Shown here: positions 12,201 through 27,200 of the stretch, piece after piece
How positions within the stretch are numbered: the first letter of the stretch is position 1
Layout of the letters: every line of letters begins with the position of its first letter
Assembly (NCBI GenBank): GCA_030407085.1
Contig: CM059587.1
Location: 98,203,001 to 98,267,000, forward strand
Direction of reading: 5' to 3'
Source: Trichopria drosophilae
Lineage: Eukaryota > Arthropoda > Insecta > Hymenoptera > Diapriidae
Length of the DNA stretch: 64,000 nucleotides
Notes under the pieces: model-generated
What the model saw: the letters and a program-made list of their open reading frames with translations, nothing else
Told to the model about the DNA's origin: nothing
Databases searched by the model: none
Translations under genes and position numbers: made by a program

Positions 12201-15200
12201 GGGTATTCGGATATAAAATAACATTTTCTCCCCTTTAGAACCTAAACTTTCTTTAAAATACTTCGCAACAAGTATTTTTATTCAAAATTCTCTTCGAATT
12301 CAAGAGGCTTCGTTTGAATGAATTTTCTCCAAGAGAACAGATTCGCAAAGAAAAACAGAAAGGAAAAATTCGAAATGGTCCAAATTCGAGTAGAAACAAG
12401 TTGTGCTCGTCGAGATTTTATGACCGCAGTGAATACGGAACCCTAAATCACACTTTTAACCGTCCAAAGGTTTTTTATGTCGTCATTTCGATTGTGTATC
12501 CTTACGTAAGTCTGTGGTTTACATACCTTTTCAGGACTGCCGTTTCCTTCTCGACTTTGGCGTAATAGGCACTCAGTTTCGACTCGAGTTGATCCCAGTC
12601 GGGCACCGATGACTTTTTCAGAGCTTCCAAGTCTCGTTCCAGCTTATCTTTGCTCTTCCTCTTTTTGCGTTCTTCCTTCTTTTTCTTTTTGCGAGATTTC
12701 TTTTCCTCTTTATCTTTATCCTTGTTCTTCTTTTTATCTTTCTTTTTCTTCTTCAGCTTATCCGTGTCGTGTTTCTTTTCCTTTTCTTTTACTCGCTTCC
12801 ACCGTTCTGTTTCTTCCAAGAACTTACGGACCTGAAATCATTAAAAAAAAAAAAACCATTTCATTTTTCCTTTTAACCACTTCATTGGTAATAGATCATA
12901 TATGTACAAAAAAAATTATTGACAAACGCGGTAATGGATCATATGTGTACTGAATCCGAATCTGTCGTCAAAATGGGAAAATTCAAAATGGCGGATCCAA
13001 TATGGCGGCTGTAAATTTGCTAAATTTATTAAAATGCGCGGCGCACATGTTTCTTTATAAGGAAAACCGCTGAAAATTGTTACTCGGGAATGTTTTAGGT
13101 CGCTGATTACGAATATGAAGTTAGATTTTGAAAATTCAAAATGGCGGATCCAATATGGCGGCTGTAAATTCGCTAAATTTATTAAAATGTGCGACGCACA
13201 TGTTTGTCTATACGGAAAACAGCTGAAAATTGTTACTCGGGGGTTTTCGGGGTCGCTGATTACAAATTTGAAGCTAGATTTTGAAAATTCAAAATGGCGG
13301 CTGTAAATTTGCTAAATTTATTAAAATGTGCGACGCACATTTTTCTTTATACGGAAAACAGCTGCTAATTGTTACTCGGGGGTTTTCGGGGTCGCCGATT
13401 ACGAATTTGAAGTTAGATTTTGAAAATTCAAAATGACAGATCCAAGATGGCCGACCGAAATGCGAAAAATTACCCAAAGTTTATGAAACTGGGTTCTCAG
13501 GGGTTTTCGGGGCCGCGGATTATAAATCTGAAATCTGATTTTGAAAATTAAAAATGTCGGTTCCAAGATGGCCGACATAAATGTAAAAAATTTACTTGAT
13601 TTTGATGAAAGTTGGTACTCGGGAATTGTTTGGGTCGCTGATTACGAATTTCAAGTCAGATTTTGTAAATTCAAAATGGTGGATCCAAGATGGCCGTCCG
13701 AAATGCGAAAAATTACACAAACTTTATGAAACTGGGTTCTCGGAGGTTTTCGGGGCCGCTGATTACGAATTTGAAGTCAGATTTTGTAAATTCAAAATGT
13801 CGGTTTCAAGATGGCCGACGTAAATGTAAAAAATTTACTTGATTTCGATGAAAGTTGGTACTTGATAATGTTTTGGGTCGCTGATTACGAATTTGAAGTT
13901 AGATTTTGTAAATTCAAAATGTCGGTTCCAAGATGGCCGACGTAAATGTGAAATATTACTTGATTTTTTAAATGATTAATTAAATGTTAAATTAAGTATA
14001 AATACAGGGCTGTACCACTTCTGGTACTTTTTTTTTTTTTAAACAGCTGAAGCGGTTAATTAAACTTTGACGTTCCTTACCTTATCCTCGTAGTCCGAGT
14101 CGTCTTTGGTCTGGTCCAAAAATTTGCGCACTTTCGTTTCGTACACGTCATTCTTGTCGCGCGAATTCGAGCCAAAGTTCGAGGAAGTTTCGTCGTGACT
14201 CAAGGATCCTATGCCCGAGGAGATGGCCGGCGGATTATTGTATTGTGCCATTCGTTTGCTCAGCGGCGACAGAGAACTTCTATGATCCTTCTTGTGCTTC
14301 TTCTTTCGATTCGGTGATCTTGATGCGGATCTAGAGCTACCTGACGAAGAGGATGTGCTCGAGTCTGAACTCGAGGAGGACGAGGATCCGCTGCTCGAGG
14401 AACTCGAGCTCGAACTCCATCTCTGATGTTTCTTCGACCTGGATTTCCTCTCTTTCTTGCGCTTCTTCCTGTCTCTCTTACCGTCACCGACATCTGCCTC
14501 CGCTTCGCCAAAAGTTTTGAAGTCTATGGTTTGATTGTTCAGCGAATTGTTCAATGTCTTCGTCTTAATATACTCGATAGAATTTCTAGCTTCTTCGTGA
14601 TATGGTGCAATCGCTAGACAATTTTCATAAGCCTTTTGTGCCTCTTCGTACTTCTTTTCATCCTCGTAACTACGACCCAACGCCACCAAAGTTTCTGCCA
14701 TGTATTTACGAGCATTTGCATGGGTTTGATTAAGTTTTAGAGCAGTTTCGAAGTCGTCGATAGCTTTCTTAAAGCTTCCGCTATTGGCGTACCTGTAAAC
14801 CATCGAATCAGTAAAGATATTCCCATCATAACCTCAAAATAGGATACTCACAGTGCGCCGCGAGCTACCAATCCTTCGACATTTCTTGGATCGACTGTCA
14901 GGGCTTTATTCAGGCATTGGAAAGCTTCCGAGTGTCGTCCCGCTTTGAAATGATCAATGCCTTCTGCCACACTGCGGAAAGCCCATTTACTCGCCTGTTG
15001 CTGGCGCAATTCAGTGGCGTGTTCGTTCGGTGGGAACCTCTCTCTAAATTACACAGCGCACGCATTCATCGCTTTTTAATAACAATTATGAATCTTGCGT
15101 TTAACCCATTAACGTCAAGTACGACACTTTTTTCCCTTCAATTTCAATAAAGAATTTCGTATGAAAATCCAAGTTCAAATAAATTGACAGGTACATGTGT

Positions 15201-18200
15201 TATTGTTTTCGAGGTCGCTCTTTTCAGTGCTGTTGTCAAAATTGAGCTATCTTAATTAGATAATTAAATATGGCGATTTAAATGTCAAAATAACGCGAAA
15301 AATCGAGTCTTCTTTTTTTATAAAACATTTTTTTCACATCGAAAGAATATTTGTCGTCAGAAAATTTCTTCATGAAACGTGGACCCAATATTTACAGTAT
15401 TAAGATAAATTTTTGAAATATTTAAAAACTAACATGGTGATCACAAAATGGCTACTCCAATGACAAATTTCTAATTAAAACTTAACAATTGTTTTTCTTG
15501 AAAACTATAGACTTTAGACAAAATTTCCTTAGAACAAAAATGTCTTCGAATTGGTCAAAAAATCCTCTCAAATTTTTTCAGAATATATTGTTAACATTTT
15601 TTAATTTTCGAAAATTCAAAAAATCAAAATTTTTAGGAAAAGTCGACCAAAAAATCTGAAAAAATTTGAGAGTATTCTTTGACCAATTCCAAGACATTTT
15701 TGTTCTGTGGAAATTTTTTCTAAAGTCTACAGTTTTCAAGAAAAAAAATTACTAGTCTTGAAATCTAGAAAAGTTAAAATTTTTTATTTTTCGAAAATTC
15801 AAAAAATCGAAATTTTTAAAAAAGTCCAAAAAATTTTCTAAGAATACACGTTTTAGAATGAGTCAAAAAACCTCTCAAATTTTTTCAGAATGTATTGTTA
15901 CAATTTTTTATTTTTCGAAAATTCAAAAAATCGAAATTTTTAAACAAGTCGTCTAAAAAATCTGAAAAAATTTGAGAGTATTCTTTGACCAATTCCAAGA
16001 CATTTTTGTTATGTGGACATTTTTTCTAAAGTCTACAGTTTTAAAAAAACAAAAATTTTAAACTTTTCTAGATTTCAACACTAATAATTTTTTTTCTTGA
16101 AAACTGTACACTTTAGAAAAAATTTCCACAGAACAAAAATGTCTTGGAATTGGCCAAAGAATACTTTCAAATTTTTCCAGAATATATTGTTAAAATTTGT
16201 TATTTTTCAAAAATTCGAAAAATCAAAATTTTTAAAAAAAGTCGTCCAAAAAATCTGAAATAATTTGAGAGTATTCTTTGACCAATTCCAAGACATTTTT
16301 GTTCTAAGGAAATTTTTTCTAAAGTCTAAAGTTTTCAAGAAAAAAAATTATTAGTCTTGAAATCTAGAAAAGTTTAAAATTTTTTATTTTTCGAAAATTC
16401 GAAAAATCGAAATTTTTAAAAAAGTCGTCCAAAAAATCTGAAAAAATTTGAGAGTATTCTTTGACCAATTCCAAGACATTTTTGTTCTGTTGAAATTTTT
16501 TGTAAAGTCTACAGTTTTCAAGAAATTTTAAAAAAAGTCCAAAAAATCTGAAAAAATTTGAGAGTATTCTTTGACCAATTCCAAGACATTTTTGTGTATT
16601 GAATTTTCGAAAAATAAAAAATGTTTATTTAATTATTATTTTATTTAATTAAGTTATAAAAACTTTTCTAGATTTTAAGATTAATAATTTTTTTTCTTAA
16701 AAACTTTAGACTTTAGAAAAAATTTCCTTAGAACAAAAATGTCTTCGAATTGGTCAAACAATACTCTCGAATTTTTTCAGATTTTTTGGAAGACTTTTTT
16801 TAAAAATTTCGATTTTTCGAATTTTTGAAAAATAAAAAATTATAACAATATATTCTGAAAAAATTTGAGAGGATTTTTTGACTATATATATTGTTATATT
16901 CTTTGACTATATATATGTGTATAAATATATTGTTAACTTTTTTATTTTTCAAAATTTCGAAAAATTGAAATTTAAAAAAAAATTATTTAAAAAATCTGAA
17001 AAAATTCGAGAGTATTCTCTGACCAATTCTAACATTTTTGTTCTAAGAACATTTTTTCTAAAGTCTACAGTTTTAAAAAAAAAAAAAAAATTATTAAACT
17101 TTTCTAGATTTCAAGATTAATAATTTTTTTTCTTGAAAACTGTAGACTTTAGAAAAAATTTCCTTAGAACAAAAATGTCTTCGAGTTGGTCAAAGAATAC
17201 TTTCAAATTTTTTCAGATTTTTTGGACGACTTTTTTAAAAATTTCGATTTTTCAAAAAATAAAAATTGTAACAATACATTCTGAAAAAATTTGAGAGGAT
17301 TTTTTGACTCATTCTAAAACGTATTTATTCTTAGAAATTTTTTTCTGAAGTCTATAGTTTTCAAGAAAAACAATTGTTAAGTTTTAATTAGAAATTTGTC
17401 ATTGGAGTCGCCATTTTGTGATCACCATGTTAGTTTTTAAATATTTCAAAAATTTATCTTAATTCTATAACTATTGGGTCCACGTTTCATGAAGAAATTT
17501 TCTGACGACAAATATTCTTTCGATGAGAAAAAAATGTTTTATAAAAAATTCCACTCGATTTTTCGCGTTATTTTGACATTTAAATCGCCATATTTAATTT
17601 TCTAATTAAAATAGCTCAATTTTGTCAAAATTCTTTTCAAGAGCGACCTCGAAAACAATAACACATGTACCTTTCAATTTATTTAAACTTGCATTTTCAT
17701 AAGAAATTTTTTATTGAAATTTAAGTGAAAAAAGTGTCCTTCTTGACGTTAATGGGTTAATACACTCAACATTGTGCAACACTTTATAATTCGTTTATAA
17801 CCGACAAAACATTTCATAAAATTTTATTAAAAAACAAAATTTATTACGACTGATAAATTGTTGCACAATTTTTCCTTGAACTCTTCTACATATACTTAAT
17901 TTTAGTTTCCTGCTGGTCTGCAGAATTAGAATACTTTTCTATCGAGATAAAATTTAGTAACAATTAACCGAATTAGTAAAATGTTCTTACCTTAAGCCAA
18001 CCATGTTAGAATAATTTTGTTGGCCGAGGCCCATCAAGTCCGAAAGATATTTAATGTTGTTAGGATTGTTGAAACCAGAGCTATTCTCCATGATCGTTTC
18101 ATAACTCTGACCCTTGTTGTCCAAAGCTTTCCTGCGTAAAAGAGAAGCGAAAAGAAAACGGTATTGATTACAAGCTCGCAACGATCGAGTGCTTCTTCGT

Positions 18201-21200
18201 CGAATTGCAGCTGCTTTGTTAACTTAGCGACAGTATCTTTTTTTTTTTATATCGTAACAATCGCTCGTCTCTTGCATCTATTTATTTCGACGTCAAATAC
18301 TTTTTAATTTCCGCTTGCAAAGTCCATTGGTCTTCCGCCTAAATTATTCCTGGACTAGAGTTATCAAATTAGGAATCCAATCTGGAATTTAAGACGTCGA
18401 AAGAGCGATTTTCGACAAAAGTAAAATTTTAATTGTATGCCGTTGCGCAGGATTTTCCAAAAAAGTGTAATTTAGTTAACAAGCAGCTGCGAAACTAGGG
18501 TACAATGGAAACATGTGTCAACAGTTTAATTAATTAAGCTTTATGATTTTTAACTTTTAAGAAATGCATAACGAACAGCGGTAACAAGAACCTCAGAATT
18601 ATATAAACTCGTCTCTCACCTTTCTTATATACCTTAAGGCGCAATCTACACTTTTCATTAGTATTATTTTTGGTAATCATAGATTTTTGCTCTCGAGACA
18701 AAAGCACGCACAAACTACGTTGTCAGGTGCAATGGTATCGGTAAGTTTTTTTTTATCAAAGTTTTTTTTTTTTTTTTTTTTGGTCGTAAGTAAAATAATA
18801 ACCCTAGGATAGGTTAAAGAGCCACGCTTGAGTATTTTTTATATCGTCCACAATGTTGACCAAAAAAAGATTTTCTAGATGTAGCACATTTTTGGTGCTC
18901 GAATGACATCATTTTTATTTTTCACTTAATAGCTGTAAGTTTAAATTATGCATTATTCATGATGAAAAAACGCAACGTGGTCATCGCTTAAAATTACTGG
19001 TTTTCAGGAAGCAAAGCTCGAGTTGTTCGATCTCGTATTTTTTCCTCGATAGTTCGAGTTTCAAATTCTAATATAAAACTACTGTTGGAAAGTGTTAAAA
19101 CGAGAAGAGACCGAACAACTCTTCGTCTTGCCATACCTACCATCTGTTGTACTCGAATGAAATAGCCAAAGCTTAAAACGTCTCGTACTGGAAATGTAAT
19201 CTCAAAGAAACATTGAGGTCATATTGGTGTTCAGTGACATTGACGTTCATTGGTGCTCAAAGCAGAGTATTATATCACAAACGTAGATAAAACAGTGAGA
19301 CAATAACAGCCGTGTCAACCAATGCTCTAGGTTCGAATCATTGTACTGCGTTATAAATTCATCACTGTACCGAATATTGATTCTTTACATTACGCACAGT
19401 CCGGTACCTAGATTCATAAAAACCTGTCAGAAGAATCATATCTAAATATTTCACCCGTCATCATTAGTAACGAAAATAACCGACAAAATCTCGTTTTTTT
19501 TTTGTTTGTTTTTTTTTTCTCCAATTTGGCTTTCTTTCTCCGGATTAATGCGCCGATAGTACATTACCATTAAAACTCACGTCGGATAATCAACGTCGTA
19601 CAAGGATGGACTACATTTGTTTTTCCTACAATCGTGCAATTCAGAAATATTCACAACCTCCGAGTACATTACTGTTTTTTCTGGATGACAGCATGATACA
19701 TGCCAAACTGTTTTTTAAAGACCTCGAATACCGGTTTAAGGCATCGAAAAAGCAACTTTGACTATAAAGATTAAGTTAATAGTGACATTGGCATGCAGTA
19801 TTGGAACTGAACCTACTTGTAGGCATCTGGAAGATCGTCGGCTGTAATAAGACCGGTCGGTGGGTGGGCGATTTGTCCTTCGCGAGGTGGTACATTCATT
19901 ACGGCAACCACACGCTCTGCCTCAACATTTACTTCACTGACTGATACACAGACAAGATCATTCGCCATATATCCTCGTGCCACACCTTTCTTATCCACTG
20001 CCGGAACTGTGGCAGTATTCAGTATTAAAGCCTGTTAATGAAAAAAGAAATGTATTTATAACCAACTGCCAGTTACTGACTTTATGCTAAATGTTTTGTG
20101 AAGATTCGTGTTAATTATGTTAATTATTTCTAATTAACTTTTGGGATGAACTGAAATAATTACACTCTAAAATATCAAAATGAAATTTATACTGTAATGG
20201 TTAAATTCGGAAATAAAATTTGTTTAATACTACATTAAGCATAGGATTTTTTCTTCAAGTTCAAGACTGTGTTGTGAATTTACAAATTGTGTATTTTAAC
20301 AGAAGTATTTGCGTACGCTGACGACACAGCAATTTTTGTAAAACAAAGTAGCTGGTCCAGCTTAATGAACGTAGCTTGTACGAATTTCAAAATTGTTAAA
20401 AATTGGTGTGAAAAAAATAGACTGACCGTTAACTTCGAAAAGACAGAGTATTTAGCTTTTGGATGCTACACTGATAGCATCCCTAAAAACGTACAACTTA
20501 AAAATCACAACGATTCGTGCTCTGTAACTCATCATAATTCCCAATGTACATGTAGTAGCATAAATAGAGTTGACCACGCAAGATACTTGGGTGTGATAAT
20601 TGACTCACATCTTACTTGGGAACATCACATCCAAAGAACTTTAAAAAAATTAAATTATATAACATTTAATATTAGTAACATAAAAAATATTGTAAACAAA
20701 AAAACATTGATAAATATCTATTATGCTCTGTTCAACTCTGTTCTATGCTACGGAATCATTGCATGGGGTGCGGCGAAAACTAAATACTTAAAGTGTCTAG
20801 AGGTTACTCAAAAAAGGGTATTAAAACTAATTTTAGGTAGAAATAAGCTATTCTCATCTGATCTAGTCTACAAAGAATCGGAAATATTAGATATTAGGCA
20901 ACAATACTCTGTGGTTGCAATAAATTATGCTGTTAAAACAAAAAGAATATATACGGTAGAACATAATCGGAATACTAGAAATAAAACTAAAAAAGGCATT
21001 GTGATACCGACGAGAAAGAAAGAAAAAACTCGTAGAAACTTTGATTTTATGGCAGCAAAATTAATGATAGCTTTCAATATAACACTATCTACACTAGGAA
21101 TTGATATAAAAAGAAAATTAAAAAAAATATTCTGGTCTTTACCCAGATCTTTCTGTCATGAAGTTTTTGTTTATCTCTTTACGTTATAGCTTTACATCAA

Positions 21201-24200
21201 TTTTTTTGTTAACTAATTGTATTAATCTAATCTATTTCTCTTCGACCAAAGTTATGCGCAATCATAATTCTTGACCCTAAAATAGGATGTATGATGGAAA
21301 ATACCATCATCAACTCGCAGACAGGCAATACATTTGCCTTGTGAGTTTTATTTTTTTTTTTTTCTTTTGTCTGAATATGCATCGAAACCTACGGTGTATA
21401 TAATTCAATGTTTCATTAATATATAGATATATTTATGTAATATGTACATTATATTTGGTTAATAAATTTCTATTCTATTCTATTCTATGATGTTCGTGGG
21501 TAATTTTTTTTCGCCATACTGTAAAAAATCTTAATGAATTTCTCAATTGCATTGTAATTTTCATTGACGATATCTTGTAATATTACTACGCATAACAAGA
21601 TTATCCCAGCAAACGAAAATGGATTAAAATCAATTGAAAATTTGAATTTTTTCGAATCCGGATTCTTAATTCCGTGTAAAGAATTTAAATAAATTAGAAT
21701 GTTCAGGCACTGTAAAAAATGGTAATGATTTTTACAACTGACTGTAATTTTCATTCAAATTTGGCAACATTTCCCACATGTAGCGTAGGGTTTTTACCAC
21801 TTGAGGTTTGGGATTTTACAAATTGTGTATTTTTATGATGTTCGTGGGTAATTTTTTTTGCCATACTGTAAAAAATCTTAATGAATTTTTCAATTGCATT
21901 GTAATTTTCATTGACGATATCTTGTAATATTACTGCGCATAACAAGATTATCCCAGCGTTTTTGTGAATTTACCAGACACGGTTGTGAATGTACTACGCT
22001 GAAAGTAGGACAATTACAACGCGCTGTAAAAGTACTAGACTGTACGTTGGTCATAACTGTAGACTTTACCACGCGAGGCAATTTTACCACTCGAGGGAAA
22101 AATACAGGATTTTGTAAAAATACACATAGTCATTGTAAAAATTCTAAGTTAATTGTAAATTTACATTTAAAAATTGTAATATTACAGATTACATGTTAAA
22201 TGTACATTCTGATAGGAAAAATACAGGTTTAAAGTGCGAAATTCATTGATCGGCCGTAAGGCACGCTGTTCACGCCGTGGTGGCACATTTCAGAAGTTTT
22301 TTTCGCCGAGTTCTACTCAACCGACTGAATCTACATACAAGAAGTTGGAATATTTCAAAAAGGCCTTCTTCAGATTTTCTTTTTTTTTTATTTTTTATCC
22401 TCTAAGATATTCGTTAACAATAGAAAAAATGTTTACTTAATAACTAATCTACATAGAGCTTAGACGAATACTCTGATCTCAACATTTTAAGACCTTAAAA
22501 CTTCTTTCTTTTTGACCTTTTTACTACCTCAGTTCGAACCTATTGTTTTATATTATTGAATATAGAAAAATAAATTTTCAATTTGATCAATTCAAAAATA
22601 AAATAAAGTACATACAGAAAAAGAAATTTAATCCAAATCCGAGTTCATATCTTTTACAAACAATGATCCAAATATGAATCAAATTTAATTGTTTTTTATC
22701 GGGAAGGTATTTTCAGTTTATGGGGGAATTATATGTCTGCTTCTGATAAAATTGCTGATTTTATACCAGTATAAATAAAGAAAATAAATTATATTTTTCT
22801 CTCGTTACTGAATAATTTATAGGTGCATTCGGTTTAGGGTTTTTATCGTTCGTTCGGTATTATTCTTCGGTTAAAGTTGGTTAAACGTAGCTCTGTTTCC
22901 GAACGACAGTAGCTAACGAACGATAAAAGAGCCTAATTTGAACGCACCTTTATATTATTGTATATTATAAAATGTGCAACTCTATTCTTCCAGGAAATCT
23001 GATAATTCCTACCAAAATGAGCTGTATGTATACAATTACAGTTAATAATACCTATTTTCACAGTTTTTCTTAATGCTGTTTATTTTTAGTTTATATTTAA
23101 AAGTATAAGAATTGTTGTTGATCCAATAAATAAATAAAAAATGCTACAAAATCTATATTGAAAATTATTGAATCGATGTTTCCAAAAATTCGAGCTCCGG
23201 AAGGTCAAATTTAATTACTAAAAATGAATTCGTACAAAATACCAAAGAAATTAGTTGCGAATCGAATGGCAGTTAAGTGAATTGGATTATTTTTCATTAT
23301 TTACAATCATTTTTAATTTACACTTGTAGCGTAGAGTACTGCTATTTGATGGCTTTAGAACTATCAAATAATCTGTATGGTTTATTATTTGTCAACTTTT
23401 GTCTAATAATGTGCATTATCGAATGAAGAATATAGTTCATTATGCATCTACATGTATAAAGAGCGATCATAACTTCGTGCGTACAGTCGGTAACTTACTG
23501 ACTGAGTCAAGATACACGATCACGTCTACATATATAGTGTATAAGATCTTCGAGCTGGATAACCTACAAATTTTACTATTTTGTTGTAAATTTACAATGT
23601 ATACGGGTAAATTTAATACACTCTGCGTGACGATATTACCGCATTTTGTGAATTTTAATACGGTGTTGTAAATGTACAACTTTACTTGGAAATTTTACAA
23701 GGACGAAAAGGAACTTTACATAAGGCGGTAAATTAACAACGAAAACTGTGTAAAATCGCTACGCTTAGCGTTGGTCATAAAATTGCCTATCCTTAAGGTG
23801 GTTAAATTCATTACTATTTTTTACAGTGGGCTTAAATAATTTTCTATTAACCTTAAAATGGCAGCAAACGAATATGGATTGGAATACATTGAAATCTTGA
23901 ATTCTTTCGAATTCTGATCGTCCATTCTTACCATTTTTCCATTATTACGGAAAAACTTGTTATTGGGACTGTCGAAATGATACACTTAAAAAGTGTTAAG
24001 TGTATAAAGAGCGATATCTTCTTTATACCAATTACGAATATCGACAGCAAAATTATGTATTTGAGAAGAGGAAAACAAGCTTTCGTGTCGCACATACCAA
24101 ATGTGTTCGAAGCTGACTAGACCTGTCAGTCGGTATCGACACTTTTTAACCACTTTGTAAATAAATAATATTTGATAAATATATCTTTTATGTACTTTGT

Positions 24201-27200
24201 TATTACGTAGGTACTAGAATAAATTGTGAATATAAAAAATTACTCTTGTTCTATTTATTAACTTTTGCGCATACCGAGTGGATACGCAATTACTGAGGAT
24301 ATAGTAAATTCATGTTTCTATAAACGTTTTCTCCATCGATGGATATTTGCTTCATTCCTCTTCGTTCACAATATTTTCGGTGTTAAAATTTATGTTTCAA
24401 TTAGTATATTACTAACTTTCTAACGAAACCCGGAAAAAACATTTTCTCATAATATTATTATTTTTAAATAATTGGTTATTTATCATATTTTATGTGTTAT
24501 GCGTATTAAAGTGATAATCGCCTACTTATAAAAAGTTATATCCATTATTTAATAACAACGAATAATTAAAATGACGAAGCTGACATTATTAAGGTAGCTA
24601 GACCCCAAGATATCATATGTTAGTGAAAATAATTTAATAACACTTCCAGGAATTGAAGTTTTATTATACATGATATTGTTACAGAGTTCAAGCATTATTA
24701 TTTTTGAAAAAAAATTGAAACTTGCAAAAATAATTTGTTAACCAACTTTTCTTAGCGACTCAAATTTTCTTCTTATTTTCATTCAAAACTTTTCTAAAAA
24801 TGAATGGATTACAATGAATGACGGCTTATTTTTTCGAGAAAAAGATTCTCTACAACTTCACCGAATAAATTTCACAAATTTTTTTGCCTGATCACTAAAA
24901 TTATTCAGAAAAGTTAAAAAATAATATATATTTTTTTTTAATAATTCGAGATATTTGACCCTAGTTTTAGAAATTCAAGAAATTCATTCGGTGAAGTTGT
25001 AGAGAATCTTTTTCTTGAAAAAATAAGCCGTCATTCATTGTAATCCATTCATTTTTAGAAAAGTTTTGAATGAAAATAAGAAGAAAATTTGAGTCACTAA
25101 GAAAAGTTGGTTATCAAATTATTTTTGCAAGTTTCAATTTTTTTTCAAGAAAAATAACGCTCGAACTCTGTCACAATATCATGCATAATAAAAATTTTAT
25201 TCCTGGAAGTGTTATTAAAATATTTTTGCTAACATATTATATCCTGGGGTCTAACTACCTTAAATATTAAAAGAATTGTCGTCAATAGATTCTCGTATTG
25301 AGGAATTCCCTTCCACACATTTATTTCATTCGGTATTGATTTCAATACATACAAAAATCGGCAATTCCTCTACAATATTTCTGCTAATAATTGGATTATA
25401 TACAGGAGAAGGTTGCCTATTCTGTTAAAAGAATAAAAAGTAATCTGATTTTGAAAGAAATACACAATTATTGAAAGATTGTCTTTCCAATTCTACGTCC
25501 TGAATTCAAATAAATTGACGTAACCTCTCATTTTATGAAGGATTCAATTGAATCTCAAATAACATTGACGAATTCTATTTATTGGAATTGAAATTAATAG
25601 ACTACAACTTCCATCTTGTAATTGATTTCACTGAATACAAATCGAAGCAGGGCAATCCATGTACCGGAATACAAACGAATTCAGAATTGAAATAGATTTG
25701 CTAAAATCAACGATCCGGATTGGCGAGTAAAAATTGCAATTAATTTCAATAAATTTCTATCCATTTTCGTTTACTGGGATGTAAATTTACATGGTAATGT
25801 AGGAAATTTTACAGCGCACTGTGAAATTACTACGTTCGACATTACTTCCTTCTGTTTATGTGCATATTGGAATTCCTGATGGCTGAAACTCAATTTCGAC
25901 CTCAGAATCTTGAAGAGCGACCTCGAGAACAATAGGATATGTACCTTTCAATTGTTTTCAACTTCGATTTTTATATGAAATACTTGAGTGATAATGAAGT
26001 ATAAAAAATGCCATTTCAGGCGTTAATGGGTTAATGTTTTCTTTTTAGACATTTCTTGTCTCACAAACTGCCACATCCTGGTTTCCGCGTACAGTGTAAC
26101 AGTATAAACTAGTATATCCACCACGTTAGCTACATGTGTTTTACATTGAAAATTGATTTTTTAATCGCAAAACAATTCGTTTACAATTAATTCAATATAT
26201 TTCGTAGAACGACACAGTGCGCTGTAGTAGAGAGATTCAGAACTAGAAACTACAATCACTAATGGTACTATAGAATACAAGTGTTTCATAGGAAGTCGGA
26301 GAGGGCTGGTTCAATGTGTAAATTTACAATTGAAGTTAGGAACTTTACAGCAGTAGGATAAGTTTAAACCGAGAGCTGTGTAAAATTACTACGTTACGTT
26401 TTCCCTATGTTCAGCGTGGTAAATTTCATTACAATTTTTTACAGTGCACATTCTACTGTAATTTTACAAATGGAAGAAAAATATACAAGATTATATAAAA
26501 AGTAACGTTTCAAATGCAGTATACTTTAAAGTTCGTTCATATTGAAGTCGAACTAATTAGAATCAATTTTTTATACTATAGTACGGTATCCTTTGTAAAT
26601 TGTCATGTTCGCTTTATAATTAAACTCGTAATGGTCCATAGTAATTTTAAAATTGGTTTAAATATTTAAAATTTGATAAAAATATAAGTGAAACAAGTTG
26701 CTTAAATTAGTAAAATTAATTTTCGTAATTATGTAATGTCTAGCACATGTCAAAATCATTTCTTTTCATTTTACTTTCATATTAAGTAATAGTCCCTTGA
26801 GAGCTTCAAGGCTGGAAAAGCGAAAGGTCAAAAAAACCTAACATATAAAAAATTGCAAATACTTTTTCCCACTTTGTAGCTCTCATGGATATAAACAAAG
26901 TGTGTACTAATTTATTATAATCATTCCGAAACAAGAAATATCTTGTCGCAGAGATGAAACAATCAAAAAACATGCAAAGAATTGAAAATTGTTCTGACCT
27001 TAACTCCTAAATCTGGCACGACTCTAGGAAAATCGCTACAGTTGCATAGAACCTTCAGAAGTAATCCAGCAGCACTTTTACCCATGACTTGTGCAAAAAT
27101 TACATCACCAACAACCAAACTCTAAAAAATACCAAACAATTTAATATCACGCCTCATTAAAACCTAAATTTATATGTATAAAAATACATACTTCCAAAAA

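Larger units (their letters stand above)
21605..25778. mobile_element. TIR composite, CCCAGCAAACG family, with nested elements
   Basis: Left end CCCAGCAAACGAAAATGGAT at 21605, right end ATCCATTTTCGTTTACTGGG ending at 25778; the subterminal bases are also inverted (ATTGAAA/TTTCAAT words). The interior contains other insertions (21708-23828, 22822-22948, 24593-25259) and a second left-end-like copy at 23863. No transposase frame. The same tips bound 45461-47089. Target duplication is unclear (at most AT). Confidence 0.55.

Noticed and set aside
12609..12953. Plus-strand Phe/Ser-rich frames
   Set aside because: Antisense of the lysine-rich TTC14 exon 9.
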